A model generated the notes under the pieces. That model was not told the DNA's origin and made no database searches. It worked only from the letters and a program-made list of their open reading frames with translations. Positions 44,775 to 53,294 of a stretch of 64,000 nucleotides of DNA are shown one piece after another; positions within the stretch are counted from its first letter, which is position 1, and each line of letters begins with the position of its first letter. Made by a program: the position numbers and the translations under genes. Source of the DNA: Ferrimonas sediminicola (lineage in GTDB: Bacteria > Pseudomonadota > Gammaproteobacteria > Enterobacterales > Shewanellaceae); assembly GCF_005116715.1 (NCBI RefSeq), contig NZ_SWCI01000006.1, positions 124,001-188,000 on the forward strand, given 5' to 3'.

Positions 44775-45278
44775 ATGAAAGATGTGATGGATATCGAGGC
44801 ACTGCTGAGTCAACACCTCATCGAGTATGAACGCTTTGAACACCCCCCGCTGGAGAATTGCACTGAAGCGGACAGACTGAAGTTGCACCGCCCTGGCCAG
44901 AGGCTTAAAAACCTGTTCTTAAGAGATAACTATGGCAAGCGCCACTTCCTGCTGATCACCCGTGCTGACAAGGCGGTGGACCTGAAGAAACTCTCCCGGG
45001 AGTTGAAGATCAGCCGGCTGGGATTTGCTTCAACTGAGCGAATGCAGAGGTTTCTGGGGATCACCCCTGGCCACGTTTCTCTGCTGGCCCTGGTGAACGA
45101 CCCTGAGCATAAAGTGGAACTGTGGTTGGATGCAGATATTTGGAATGGCCAAGCGTTTCAGTGTCATCCACTGATCAATACCGTCACCCTGGTACTGTCT
45201 CAGCCCAATGTGGAGCGCTTCCTGAACCTGGTAGGTCATAAACCAGAGATTCTTGAAATTCCAGAAGTTGGTGCTTAA
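44775..45278 (+). CDS. ProXp-ala/PrdX-type aminoacyl-tRNA deacylase
   Basis: A 167-residue YbaK/ProX-fold protein. KNLFLRDNYGKRHFLLI (with the family Lys), DLKKLSRELKISRLGFAS, LGITPGHVSLLALVND and CHPLINTVTLVLS are the pattern of PrdX/ProXp-ala, which hydrolyses Ala mischarged on tRNA-Pro, rather than of YbaK (Cys-tRNA-Pro). Free-standing trans-editing factor in the cytoplasm. Ribosome site is weak for both ATG 44775 and ATG 44787. It lies between tRNA-Phe copies 2 and 3 but on the other strand. Confidence 0.85.
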   Translation: MKDVMDIEALLSQHLIEYERFEHPPLENCTEADRLKLHRPGQRLKNLFLRDNYGKRHFLLITRADKAVDLKKLSRELKISRLGFASTERMQRFLGITPGHVSLLALVNDPEHKVELWLDADIWNGQAFQCHPLINTVTLVLSQPNVERFLNLVGHKPEILEIPEVGA

Positions 45279-45447
45279 GAGCTGGAGTATTGGCTCATGT
45301 GGTCTGACTGTACTGGCAATTGACATTTGCTGGATGGCTGTGGCCCACGGCAGTTGCCGCGAGGTGAATTTACCTCTTTGTCTCTCCTGCCAAGGGGGAA
45401 TTCAAGGGGGGTGATTGCTGATATTTGGTTTTTTCAGGAGAAGTCCA

Positions 45448-45483
45448 GAAAAGCCACTGGACCCCGGCCTTCGCCGGGGAGAC
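45448..45483. repeat. REP-like palindromic element
   Basis: AAGCCACTGGACCCCGG followed by CCTTCGCCGGGGAGAC, a dyad like the widespread 'tggatcccggccttcgcc' elements; related to the core of repeat units A and B. Confidence 0.55.
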
Positions 45484-45598
45484 GAGATTGTGCAAGGGCA
45501 GGGAACAGCACTTAGTTGCCTCGCTCCGGAAGGGTTCGGGGCCGCCTAGGTGCGACCGGCCAGGTCAGGGAGACGCCGTTGGCACAACGGCTAATACG

Positions 45599-45626
45599 AA
45601 AAAGCCCCGAACTTGCGTTCAGGGCT
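45599..45626 (-). terminator. terminator of tRNA-Phe copy 3
   Basis: Same hairpin and T tract as at 43862 and 44343. Confidence 0.85.
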
Positions 45627-45634
45627 CTTCAATA

Positions 45635-45710
45635 TGGTGCCTCGACCCGGAATCGAACCAGGGACACGGGGATTTTCAATCCCCTGCTCTACCAACTGAG
45701 CTATCGAGGC
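45635..45710 (-). tRNA. tRNA-Phe (anticodon GAA), copy 3
   Basis: Identical in all 76 nt to copies 1 and 2. Confidence 0.97.
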
Positions 45711-46000
45711 GGTGGACGGCTATTAAACGGCGGCCGGGAAGAAAGGTCAAACGATTTTAGTCCAGGATGAAGCGTTTGCCGAAAAAAGAGCCACCGGTAT
45801 CTCAGGGGCGTCATACAGTCAACCCCGTAAGGCAACGGGGTTCACACCCCGGCCAACTGCACCAATACCGACTTGGTTTATGCGAAAATCATCACAGGAA
45901 CCCGTGGGGGCAAGCGGCATAATAGTTGTTGATTGTAAAACTATTTTAGGGCGGCAACAGTGCCCGAGAGTGACTCTCTAACTCAAACCAGGCAAGTACA

Positions 46001-47296
46001 GTGAAAACAATACAGATAACCCCTTATCTGGTACTGGATAATCAGCATCTTTGCTTGATAGATACGAGATCCTCCGAAGAGATTAAGTTGTCTTTTGCCG
46101 AGGCCGCAGTACTCAGCTATCTGATGCAACACCAGGACGAGATTTGCACCAAGGAGGTGCTGCTACAGGAGGGGTGGCCAGATAGGGTGGTTGCCCCCTC
46201 ATCGCTGATTCAGTGTGTCAGCACCCTGCGTAAGAAGCTTGAGCCCTTCTCCGAAGTCAACCTGAAGACGGTGGCCCGCCGCGGGTATCAGGTGGTGGTG
46301 GGCAGTTCACGTCCGGCCTCCGAGGAGCAGCTCGAGGAAGCGAACGGAGCCGACGCCGCACCCAGACCCACGAGGCGAAAAGCCACTCCCCTGGTCGCCA
46401 TCGGTGCCATTGCCGCCACCCTGGTGGTCGCGGCTCTGGTATATCAACTGCTGCCACGTCTGTACGTCAGCAGCTCCGTCAGTGACTGGAGCTGGATAGA
46501 GCAGGGTGAGCTGCGTATCGGCAGCGAGGTCGGCCCTACCGAACTGCTGGCATCCAGCGACCAGGCAGGGCCGGAGCTGGCGCGCTGGCAGCGTCACTTC
46601 GATACCAGTTCGAACCGTTCCATCATTAAGGATTACAAGGCGTTTGCCCTGACAGATGGCAAGACCGACTCCATCTCCATCTGTCCCGGGTTTGACGGTG
46701 AGTGTCCGGGCAAAGACATCATCAACATCAACTTCCCCACCATGGAGAAGGTGAAGATGGATCTGCCGGTGTTCTTCGAGCTGGCCAAGATCATGGAGCA
46801 GCGCATCAGGTACAACCGCATCGAGCTGCCCAGTGTGCCCTTCCATCAGGGTGAACTGACCGAGCACATGTACAGCGCAGACGTCTACTTCCCCAGGAAC
46901 GACCAACTGCTGGTGAGGGTGGATCACAACATCTCCATGGTCTACAAGGATGAGTCCAAGGGGTTGTTCTTCGCCTCTTTCTGCATCACCGACCAGGATT
47001 GCCTGACCTCGCCCATCAAGTACAACTTCGAGGGGGAGTTTACCCGCTATTCCGCCAAAATAGGCGGTCACCAGGTGGACGTATTCAAGGTGGAGACTCA
47101 GTCGCGCAACCTGCTCAAGCCGGAAAAGGTGACTCAGGCGGCCCTGCCGTTCTATCGTGAACTGCGCCGTCAGAGCCTGTCTGAGGAGCCGCTCTACTTC
47201 TACCGCTTCTACCAGGATGAGCACTCCGCCGCCTGGGTGATCCCCTTCTATGGCTACTCTCTGGCGTGGATGAAGAAGTCCACCATGGCGATGTAG
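46001..47296 (+). CDS. ToxR/CadC-like transmembrane transcriptional regulator
   Basis: A 431-residue protein: N-terminal OmpR-type winged helix (about residues 15-102; LSFAEAAVLSYLMQHQDE, SLIQCVSTLRKKLE, VARRGYQVV), a linker, one TM segment (about 128-150) and a periplasmic domain of about 280 residues with three Cys. This is the ToxR/CadC plan, where a cytoplasmic DNA-binding domain is tied to a periplasmic sensor. Start is GTG 46001 with AGG upstream. It converges on the sirT-sirF-sirE transcript and could be its regulator, but adjacency is the only evidence. Confidence 0.88.
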   Translation: MKTIQITPYLVLDNQHLCLIDTRSSEEIKLSFAEAAVLSYLMQHQDEICTKEVLLQEGWPDRVVAPSSLIQCVSTLRKKLEPFSEVNLKTVARRGYQVVVGSSRPASEEQLEEANGADAAPRPTRRKATPLVAIGAIAATLVVAALVYQLLPRLYVSSSVSDWSWIEQGELRIGSEVGPTELLASSDQAGPELARWQRHFDTSSNRSIIKDYKAFALTDGKTDSISICPGFDGECPGKDIININFPTMEKVKMDLPVFFELAKIMEQRIRYNRIELPSVPFHQGELTEHMYSADVYFPRNDQLLVRVDHNISMVYKDESKGLFFASFCITDQDCLTSPIKYNFEGEFTRYSAKIGGHQVDVFKVETQSRNLLKPEKVTQAALPFYRELRRQSLSEEPLYFYRFYQDEHSAAWVIPFYGYSLAWMKKSTMAM

Positions 47297-47323
47297 CCGG
47301 AGACGCTGCCGGCAGGTACAACC

Positions 47324-47348
47324 AGGGCGGCCACAAGGCCGCCCTTTT
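47324..47348 (+). terminator. terminator of the ToxR-like gene
   Basis: GGGCGGCC/GGCCGCCC arms with an ACAA loop, followed by TTTT. Confidence 0.85.
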
Positions 47349-47360
47349 CGTGGACGCTAG

Positions 47361-47957
47361 TCAGCCTTGTGGTTGGCCGGAACTGTACTTGGCGATCAGC
47401 TTATCCAGATAGGGCGCCACCTGAGGATCCTGCCAGTCCAGGTAGCCACGGACGAAGCCGACAATGTTGCCACTGCCGTCTAGCACATAGGTGGCGGGCA
47501 CCACGTTCACCGGCATCACCCCGTGCATGCTGTGGTCGGCGTCGAACAGGGTATCGATGCCCTCCAGCCGGTAGTTGGCCAGAATCTTGTATACCTCTTC
47601 CGGGCTCTGCTCGTCGATGGAGACAGGCACCACGGCCAGCGGTTTGTCCTGATACGCCTGCTCCATCTGCTCCAGGGCGGGCAGCTCCTTGATACAGGGG
47701 CCGCACCAGCTGGCCCAGATGTTGACCAGGGTCAGATTGCCCAGGTGGCGGTTCATCGACACCGGCGCACCGTCGCGGGCGTGGAAGATCAGTTCCGGCG
47801 GCTTACGTGCATTGGTGAACTCGACGAATTTGTTCATGATCATCGGTTTGGGGATGGGGTCGCCGGTGCTGTAGACCTTTTCCAGGTTGGAAGCCTCCGC
47901 CTGGGGCAGGGCCAGCAGGGCGGTGAACAGGGCGGCGGTCAGGGTCTGGGGTTTCAT
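47361..47957 (-). CDS. sirT: SirT, TlpA/ResA-like periplasmic thioredoxin
   Basis: A 198-residue exported thioredoxin-like protein: signal peptide (cleavage after AEA), WASWCGPC (Cys85/Cys88) and cis-Pro in VNVVPATYVLD. TlpA/CcmG-type proteins reduce the Cys pair of apocytochromes before haem attachment. It follows the sirF-like gene directly (1-bp gap, AGGAG overlapping the upstream stop), so it belongs to the dedicated maturation set of the octahaem SirA. Name assigned by analogy with the Shewanella sir locus. Confidence 0.85.
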   Translation of the reverse strand: MKPQTLTAALFTALLALPQAEASNLEKVYSTGDPIPKPMIMNKFVEFTNARKPPELIFHARDGAPVSMNRHLGNLTLVNIWASWCGPCIKELPALEQMEQAYQDKPLAVVPVSIDEQSPEEVYKILANYRLEGIDTLFDADHSMHGVMPVNVVPATYVLDGSGNIVGFVRGYLDWQDPQVAPYLDKLIAKYSSGQPQG

Positions 47958-47958
47958 C

Positions 47959-48348
47959 TTACTCTCCTAGTCCGGGTGGACGGCGAAGCCTGCGGGGCCA
48001 GATCAGCATCATCATCAGCAGGGCCACCAGCAGCATTGGTATCAGCCACAGCGGCGCGGTGGCGCCGTCCAGGCCGGGCTGGTAGCGGATCTGTTGGCCA
48101 TAGCGCTCCACCAGGTATTGGACAATCTGCTCCTCCTGCTGTCCCTCCCTGAGTTTCTGGGCGATCAGCCCTTTGAGTTCAAAGGCGATGGCGGCTTCGG
48201 ACTCTGCCAGGGTCTGGTTGATCGAGGCCGGGCAGCGCAGCTGGCCAGCCAGGCGCTCAACCCGAACGCCGAGATCACTGACCTCGCCGTCCAAGGCTGA
48301 GCTCGGCAAACCGATCAATGACAGGCAGAGAAGCAGAACCAGTCTCAT
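47959..48348 (-). CDS. sirF: SirF, CcmH/NrfF-like haem lyase subunit with CXXS
   Basis: A 129-residue protein with a signal peptide, the CcmH/NrfF domain (about 30-90) and a C-terminal membrane segment (about 100-118). The family motif LRCxxCQN reads LRCPASIN: Cys39 is kept, but the second Cys is Ser42 and Gln is Ile. The rest (NQTLAESEA, REGQQEEQIVQYLVERYG) aligns well, so this is a real family member. CcmH normally uses both Cys to reduce the apocytochrome. ATG 48348 overlaps the sirE stop (ATGA) and has AGGAG upstream; a longer frame to 48432 lies inside sirE. Confidence 0.85.
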   Translation of the reverse strand: MRLVLLLCLSLIGLPSSALDGEVSDLGVRVERLAGQLRCPASINQTLAESEAAIAFELKGLIAQKLREGQQEEQIVQYLVERYGQQIRYQPGLDGATAPLWLIPMLLVALLMMMLIWPRRLRRPPGLGE

Positions 48349-50246
48349 GGGTTGTACTCCTGATAGTGGGTGGTGCGACTGCGGCGCCAGGCCAGCAGGC
48401 CACCGAAGGCGCAGAGCAGGCCCCCGAGCCAAAGCAGCCGTACCCAGGGTTTATGGCTGATGCGCACCAGGAACTGCTCCTGATTGATGGCCGGGCCCAT
48501 GGAGATGTAGAGGTCCGACAGCGGCGAGTGGTACACCCCGGCGATGGAGACCTCGCTGCGGTCATCCAGATAGGTACGTCGCTGCGGGGTGATGTAGGTA
48601 AGCCCTTGCTCACTTTCAGAGTCAAGGCGAATAACGGCTTCACTGGCCTGGTAGGCGCGCTCGCGGATCTCCAGGGTCTGTTCGTACACTGCGGTATAGC
48701 CCGCCAGGGTGCGGCCATTACCCGGTCCCATGCGCACCATCACCGCCTCCTCGTAGTGGGTCAGCACCGTGGCCCCCAGCACAAAGAGGGCGACGCCGAG
48801 GTGGGCCAGCCAGGGCGCCAGACTCAGGTCAAACCTGGATTGCTGCCAGTGGTGATGGCCACTGAGCGTCAGCGCGACCAGGGTCCAGGAGGCTGACAGA
48901 AGTCCCATCCACATCCAGTCGGGGCGGTCGCTGCCGCTGTAGAGCGTCAGCAGGGCAGACCCTATGGCACACAGGGCCAGCAGAGTGCCCTTGAGCCCGG
49001 TGGTGGTGTGGGGAGGGAGGATCACCCAGCCCATCGATACACAACAGAGCAGCGCCATGGGGATAAACACCGTGTTGAAGTAGGGGGCGCCCACGGAGAT
49101 GCTGCCCAGGTCCAGTGCGGCGTAGATGAAGGGGTAACAGGTGCCCAGCAGCACCGACAGCGCGGCCACCACCAGCAGCAGAGAGCCCACCATCAACAGC
49201 CTGTGACGGCTTTGGCCGCCGAGCGGGCTGCTGCGGCGCATCACCGGAGCCTGCCAGGCCAGCAGCGTCAGGGCCGGCAGTGCGGTGGCCAGCAGCAGGA
49301 TAAGGACGCCACTGCCCCGCTGTGGATCGGAGGCGAAGGCGTGCACCGACTGGATGATGCCGGAGCGCACCAGGAAGGTGCCGACCAGGCTGACGATAAA
49401 GCCGCCCAGGCAAAGCATCACGCTGGTCAGGAGCATGGCATTCTGGGTGCGAGCCAAGTAGAGGGTGTGCAGCAGGGCGGTGCTGAGCAGCCAGGGGATA
49501 AAGGAGGCATTCTCTACCGGATCCCAGAACCACCAGCCGCCCCAGCCCAGCTCGTTATAGGCCCACCAGGAGCCGAACAGGTTGCCCAGGGTCAGCATAA
49601 ACCAGGCCAGCAGATTCCAGCGCCTCAGCCAGGCAAGCTCCGTCCCCCTGAGATAACCTCGGACCAGGGCGGTGACCGCCCCGGCGAACAGCACCGCCAG
49701 GGCCACGTAGCCACCGAACACCATGGGCGGATGGAGAATCAGGCCAATATCCTGCAGCATGGGGTTGAGATTCCGTCCCTCGACGGGCACCGCCGGCAGC
49801 AGGCGGTCGAAGGGGTTGGAGGTCAGCAGGATAAACAGCAGGAAGCCAAAGCTCAGCAGGGCCAGTATCGAGGCGGCGCGGCTGGCGAAGCGGTGGGGGT
49901 GATGGGGGCGACTGCCGACGATGGCGGTCACCAGGGTCAGACCCAGGGCCCAGAACAGCATGGAACCCTCATGGCCTCCCCACAGGGCCGCGACCTTGTA
50001 GAACCAGGCCAGGTGACTGTTGGAGTGATTGGCCACATAGGCCACGGAAAAGTCATCGGCCAGGAAGCTGTAGATCAGGGTGGCGGTGGCGGCCAGTGCC
50101 AGCAGGGCACTGAGCTGCGACAGTGGGCGCACATAGTGGTTGAGATAGAGCTCGGCAGGACGCTCCCATGCCAGCAGGAACAGTCCGCACAGCAGGGTGC
50201 TGGCGGTTGCCAGAATCAGTAGAAAGTGGCCTATCTCTGGAATCAC
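48345..50246 (-). CDS. sirE: SirE, dedicated CcmF/NrfE-type haem lyase
   Basis: A 633-residue membrane protein with about fifteen TM segments. GGWWFWDPVENASFIPWL is the tryptophan-rich WWD haem-binding motif; ALWGGHEGSMLFW and GLILHPPMVFGGYV carry family His residues. CcmF/NrfE proteins ligate haem to apocytochromes; specialised copies serve unusual haem motifs, here surely the CX15CH of SirA. First gene of the leftward unit sirE-sirF-sirT, divergent from sirA. Confidence 0.93.
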   Translation of the reverse strand: MIPEIGHFLLILATASTLLCGLFLLAWERPAELYLNHYVRPLSQLSALLALAATATLIYSFLADDFSVAYVANHSNSHLAWFYKVAALWGGHEGSMLFWALGLTLVTAIVGSRPHHPHRFASRAASILALLSFGFLLFILLTSNPFDRLLPAVPVEGRNLNPMLQDIGLILHPPMVFGGYVALAVLFAGAVTALVRGYLRGTELAWLRRWNLLAWFMLTLGNLFGSWWAYNELGWGGWWFWDPVENASFIPWLLSTALLHTLYLARTQNAMLLTSVMLCLGGFIVSLVGTFLVRSGIIQSVHAFASDPQRGSGVLILLLATALPALTLLAWQAPVMRRSSPLGGQSRHRLLMVGSLLLVVAALSVLLGTCYPFIYAALDLGSISVGAPYFNTVFIPMALLCCVSMGWVILPPHTTTGLKGTLLALCAIGSALLTLYSGSDRPDWMWMGLLSASWTLVALTLSGHHHWQQSRFDLSLAPWLAHLGVALFVLGATVLTHYEEAVMVRMGPGNGRTLAGYTAVYEQTLEIRERAYQASEAVIRLDSESEQGLTYITPQRRTYLDDRSEVSIAGVYHSPLSDLYISMGPAINQEQFLVRISHKPWVRLLWLGGLLCAFGGLLAWRRSRTTHYQEYNP

Positions 50247-50756
50247 AATCAGCCTCCGGGGATCCTAAGGGGGCGAGGTTATCTGCATAAGTTTAAATAT
50301 GACTCTACCACTGATAAATTAGGCTTTCCTTGCTGTTAAATTAATTTTGTGACCCAGGAATATTTGTTGTTTAATTGGTTGTTGAATCACTTTTTGTCGA
50401 CTTTGCCCTGTCTGTGATCCGGGGTGCAATTACTGGTTATTCTTGGGTAAAACATTCTCTTTTTATCTTTTTTTAGCCCTTTCATCTGCTGAAAAGTACT
50501 CGAAAACCCTAAATTTGGCCACCCGAACCCTTGGGTTAAGTTTATGTTTTCGTGGGTATTTATTGGTAATTTGTGCCGGGGCTGCTCTTGAGGCTATAAA
50601 GCGAATCCGATTTGTGCTTTAACTCCAACTTTTCCATCAATTCTTCTGTTGTTATCTACTGCGTTTCTTGCAATTACCAAACTTATTTGGCGACAGGCTT
50701 GGAGACAAAAAGCATTGCCAAGCAAGAAATAAAAAACCCTTTTGTAGGAGATAATG
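50247..50756. promoter_or_regulatory. AT-rich divergent control region sirE / sirA
   Basis: About 510 bp, strikingly AT-rich against its surroundings. A candidate sirA promoter is TTGTGC at 50571-50576 and TATAAA at 50595-50600 (18-bp spacer), giving a leader of about 150 nt. AACCC-TT-GGGTT at 50526-50537 is a small dyad just upstream. I found no clean CRP (TGTGA-N6-TCACA) or FNR (TTGAT-N4-ATCAA) site; TGTGA half-sites occur near 50353 and 50416. Confidence 0.4.
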
Positions 50757-52778
50757 ATGAAAGGCTGGAAATTAAAGGCGTCGTTAGCCGCTCTGGTCTG
50801 TGTGTGGACCGGTTCAGCGGTCGCGGCGGACGCCGCCAAGAGCGACCAGGGCTACAAGCAGTCCCCCCAGGCTCAGATGATCTTCGCCAACCCGGATGGG
50901 ACCGAAGAGGCGAAGGGGGTCAAGACCCTGCATGACTACATCATCCAGGAGAAGGAGTTGTGGGACTTCCTGTTTGAGAATCACCCGGTGTTCAAGACCT
51001 ACGCCCCTGAAGGCCGGATGGTGGGTAAACCCCACATCTCCGACCGCGGTGAGGAGTATCTGCACACCGGCAACTCGGAGGACTACAGCGACAAGATAGG
51101 CCGCCCCATGGCGGTTCAGTACCGTCTGGGTGCCAAGTCCATCCTGGACTACCCCAATAAGTTTATCGGTCCGGAGAAGTGCGGCGAATGCCACGGCGTT
51201 CAGTATGAGAAGTGGAAGCGATCCCGTCACGCCAAGACCGTACGCTTCCCCGACGAGGTGGTGGAAGCCGGTGGTGATCTGAAGAAGGGGATGTTTGGCA
51301 CCGACGTGCCGATCCTGCCCCAGGGGATTACCGAGGACGCCATCTACGCGGTGATCGGTACCCCAAGGACCAAGTATGGCTTCATCGATGCCTGGCTGGT
51401 GCGGGGTTCCTACCACGTCAAGGATGGTCTGCTGAAGGACGGTACCGGTACCCTGCACGCCGGTGGTAACCAGTTCTCCGTCAACTGGCTCACCTTCCTG
51501 ACTCCGGAGAAGGCCCGTGAAATCAAGGAAGTGATCCCCGAGTTCCCGGCGGTGATGGAGGAGTTTGGCAGCTCCGGCTCCGACGTATGGGGTGTGAACT
51601 CCTACGGCGCCAAGAAGGACAAGATGTTCCTGTTCCAGCCTGCCTCCTCCTACTGCGAGGTGTGCCACACCTTCAAGTTCGATTTCCAGAACAAGCAGGA
51701 GTACTTCGATGCCCTGGGTGATCCCAAGAAGTTGCGTGAACACACCATCTCCAAGGGCATTGCCTGTGAAGAGTGTCACGGCGCCGGTGCTCACCTCGAC
51801 GGTGGGGTTGGCGGCGGCATGCCTTCCAACTGTGAACGCTGCCACCAGCGCTTCAACTATGTGGCGGAGATGGCCGAAGGCCCCAATGCCAAGCCGGAAG
51901 ACGCCTTTACCGTGAAGATGAAGGGCGCCTGCCCCTCCTGCGGTACCGAAGGTGGCCAGATGTTCAACTCTGCCCACTATGACAAGGGTATGCGTTGTAC
52001 CACCTGTCACGATCCTCACGAGGTCACCGACGGTAGCTTCTTGTCCCACGTGACCAAGACCAAGATCAAGAAGGTGTGTGCCGACTGCCACGAGACCCAG
52101 GCCGAGTTCCACGCCAGCTCCAAGCCCCACGGCGAGTCGGAGTGTTCCTCTTGCCATATGCCCAACATGGGCAGCTGTGAGAAGTTCACCGCCATCCAGT
52201 TCCCCGATGAGGCTGGCTTCGACAACGTGCGTGCATCCCACATCTGGAACATCAAGGTCTCTCCCACCAAGAAGACTCTGAATCCACCGGAAGGCAAGCC
52301 TCGCACCTCGGCTACCAAGGGCTGGACCGTGGCTCAGGATGAGGATGGCTACTCCTACCTGGATCTGATGTGGACCTGTGCCCGCACCTCTGCCCTGGAC
52401 CGCACCGTGGTCAGTGGCAAGGGCTGTCACAGCCAGTTCCAGTCTGAGCTCGACGAAGGCCTGCACTTCGAAGACCAGAAGGAGATCTACGGTGAAGTGA
52501 TGGAGTGGCAGGAGCCCGTTAAGGAGACCCATGCCAAGGTGGTCAAGCAGCTTGAGCGTATCGACGAGCTGATGAACGTGACCCGCCTGTCCGTTTCCGA
52601 GAAGGCCAAGGTGCTGATGATGGTCGACAAGGCCCGTGAGTCCGCCGCCAAGATCGAGAAGGACGGCTCCTGGGGTGTCCACGGACCCTCCATGGCGCAG
52701 CGCATGATGAACGACGCCTGGATCTACGTTCAGGAGGCTCAGGCCATCATGGATGACGCCGGTTACGACAAGAAGTAA
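50757..52778 (+). CDS. sirA: SirA/MccA, octahaem c-type sulfite reductase
   Basis: A 673-residue periplasmic cytochrome with signal peptide (cleavage after AVA). Seven CXXCH motifs (Cys142, 300, 337, 359, 414, 441, 463) plus one CX15CH (Cys541...Cys557-His558) give eight haems. That CX15CH is the hallmark of MccA/SirA. The family enzyme reduces sulfite to sulfide by six electrons at a haem-copper centre where Cu(I) is held by two Cys; besides the signal peptide the only non-haem Cys here are 392, 395 and 474, the candidates for that role. ATG 50757 is six bases from GGAG; ATG 50754 is possible. First gene of the rightward operon. Confidence 0.95.
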   Translation: MKGWKLKASLAALVCVWTGSAVAADAAKSDQGYKQSPQAQMIFANPDGTEEAKGVKTLHDYIIQEKELWDFLFENHPVFKTYAPEGRMVGKPHISDRGEEYLHTGNSEDYSDKIGRPMAVQYRLGAKSILDYPNKFIGPEKCGECHGVQYEKWKRSRHAKTVRFPDEVVEAGGDLKKGMFGTDVPILPQGITEDAIYAVIGTPRTKYGFIDAWLVRGSYHVKDGLLKDGTGTLHAGGNQFSVNWLTFLTPEKAREIKEVIPEFPAVMEEFGSSGSDVWGVNSYGAKKDKMFLFQPASSYCEVCHTFKFDFQNKQEYFDALGDPKKLREHTISKGIACEECHGAGAHLDGGVGGGMPSNCERCHQRFNYVAEMAEGPNAKPEDAFTVKMKGACPSCGTEGGQMFNSAHYDKGMRCTTCHDPHEVTDGSFLSHVTKTKIKKVCADCHETQAEFHASSKPHGESECSSCHMPNMGSCEKFTAIQFPDEAGFDNVRASHIWNIKVSPTKKTLNPPEGKPRTSATKGWTVAQDEDGYSYLDLMWTCARTSALDRTVVSGKGCHSQFQSELDEGLHFEDQKEIYGEVMEWQEPVKETHAKVVKQLERIDELMNVTRLSVSEKAKVLMMVDKARESAAKIEKDGSWGVHGPSMAQRMMNDAWIYVQEAQAIMDDAGYDKK

Positions 52779-52789
52779 CCAACCCTAAG

Positions 52790-52811
52790 GGCCCCCGGGC
52801 AACCGGGGGCC
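52790..52811 (+). terminator. GC-rich hairpin between sirA and the rhodanese gene
   Basis: GGCCCCCGG/CCGGGGGCC arms with a 4-base loop and no T tract, 12 bases past the sirA stop. More likely a stabilising or partly attenuating hairpin that favours sirA expression than a full terminator. Confidence 0.55.
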
Positions 52812-52834
52812 ATTCAAACGAGAGAGGCACAACC

Positions 52835-53257
52835 ATGCGTTACCCCATTGCAGCTGCCGCGGCCCTGTCCCTGCTGATGGCTGCCCCGGCCCTGGCCGGC
52901 GGCGCCGACGAGATTCGGCCGGCAGATGAATATCGTATGGAACTGAATTACATCAGCATGCAGGAAGCAGAACTGCTGGTAGGCAGAAAGGACGTCTACT
53001 TCTTCGACGTGAACACCCTGGAGCTCTGGGCTCAGGGGTTCATTCCCGGGGCGGTGCACTTCTTCACCGAAAACTGGAAGGAGCTGCTGCCCAAGGACAA
53101 GAACGCCCAGATGATTTTTTACTGCGCCAACCGCCTGTGCAACGCCAGCGAGATCGCGGCCTATTCGGTGATGCAGATGGGCTACACCAATGTCCGCCAG
53201 ATGCCCGACGGCATCTTCGGATGGCGGATGTCAGGGCGCCCAATCGAGAAGCCCTGA
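52835..53257 (+). CDS. periplasmic rhodanese-like protein in the sir operon
   Basis: A 140-residue protein: signal peptide (cleavage after ALA), then one rhodanese domain with VYFFDVNTLELWAQGFIPGAVHF (the D-x-R-like entry and H-I-P-G-A motif) and active loop FYCANRLCNASEIAA, catalytic Cys first. GWRMSGRPIEKP closes the domain as in canonical rhodaneses. It may transfer sulfur to or from the products of sulfite respiration or act on thiosulfate; the role is inferred. Second gene of the operon. Confidence 0.85.
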   Translation: MRYPIAAAAALSLLMAAPALAGGADEIRPADEYRMELNYISMQEAELLVGRKDVYFFDVNTLELWAQGFIPGAVHFFTENWKELLPKDKNAQMIFYCANRLCNASEIAAYSVMQMGYTNVRQMPDGIFGWRMSGRPIEKP

Positions 53258-53294
53258 GCCTTTAGCGAACAACTGGATTAGAAGAGAGACACCC

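Noticed and set aside
47959..48348. Possibility that the SirF-like protein is a decayed CcmH pseudogene
   Set aside because: The frame is intact, overlaps sirE by ATGA, has a good ribosome site and keeps all other conserved positions, so a functional variant is more likely than decay.
50814..52682. A 622-codon open frame antisense to sirA
   Set aside because: Low-complexity composition and no signals; sirA on the other strand has eight haem motifs and a ribosome site.
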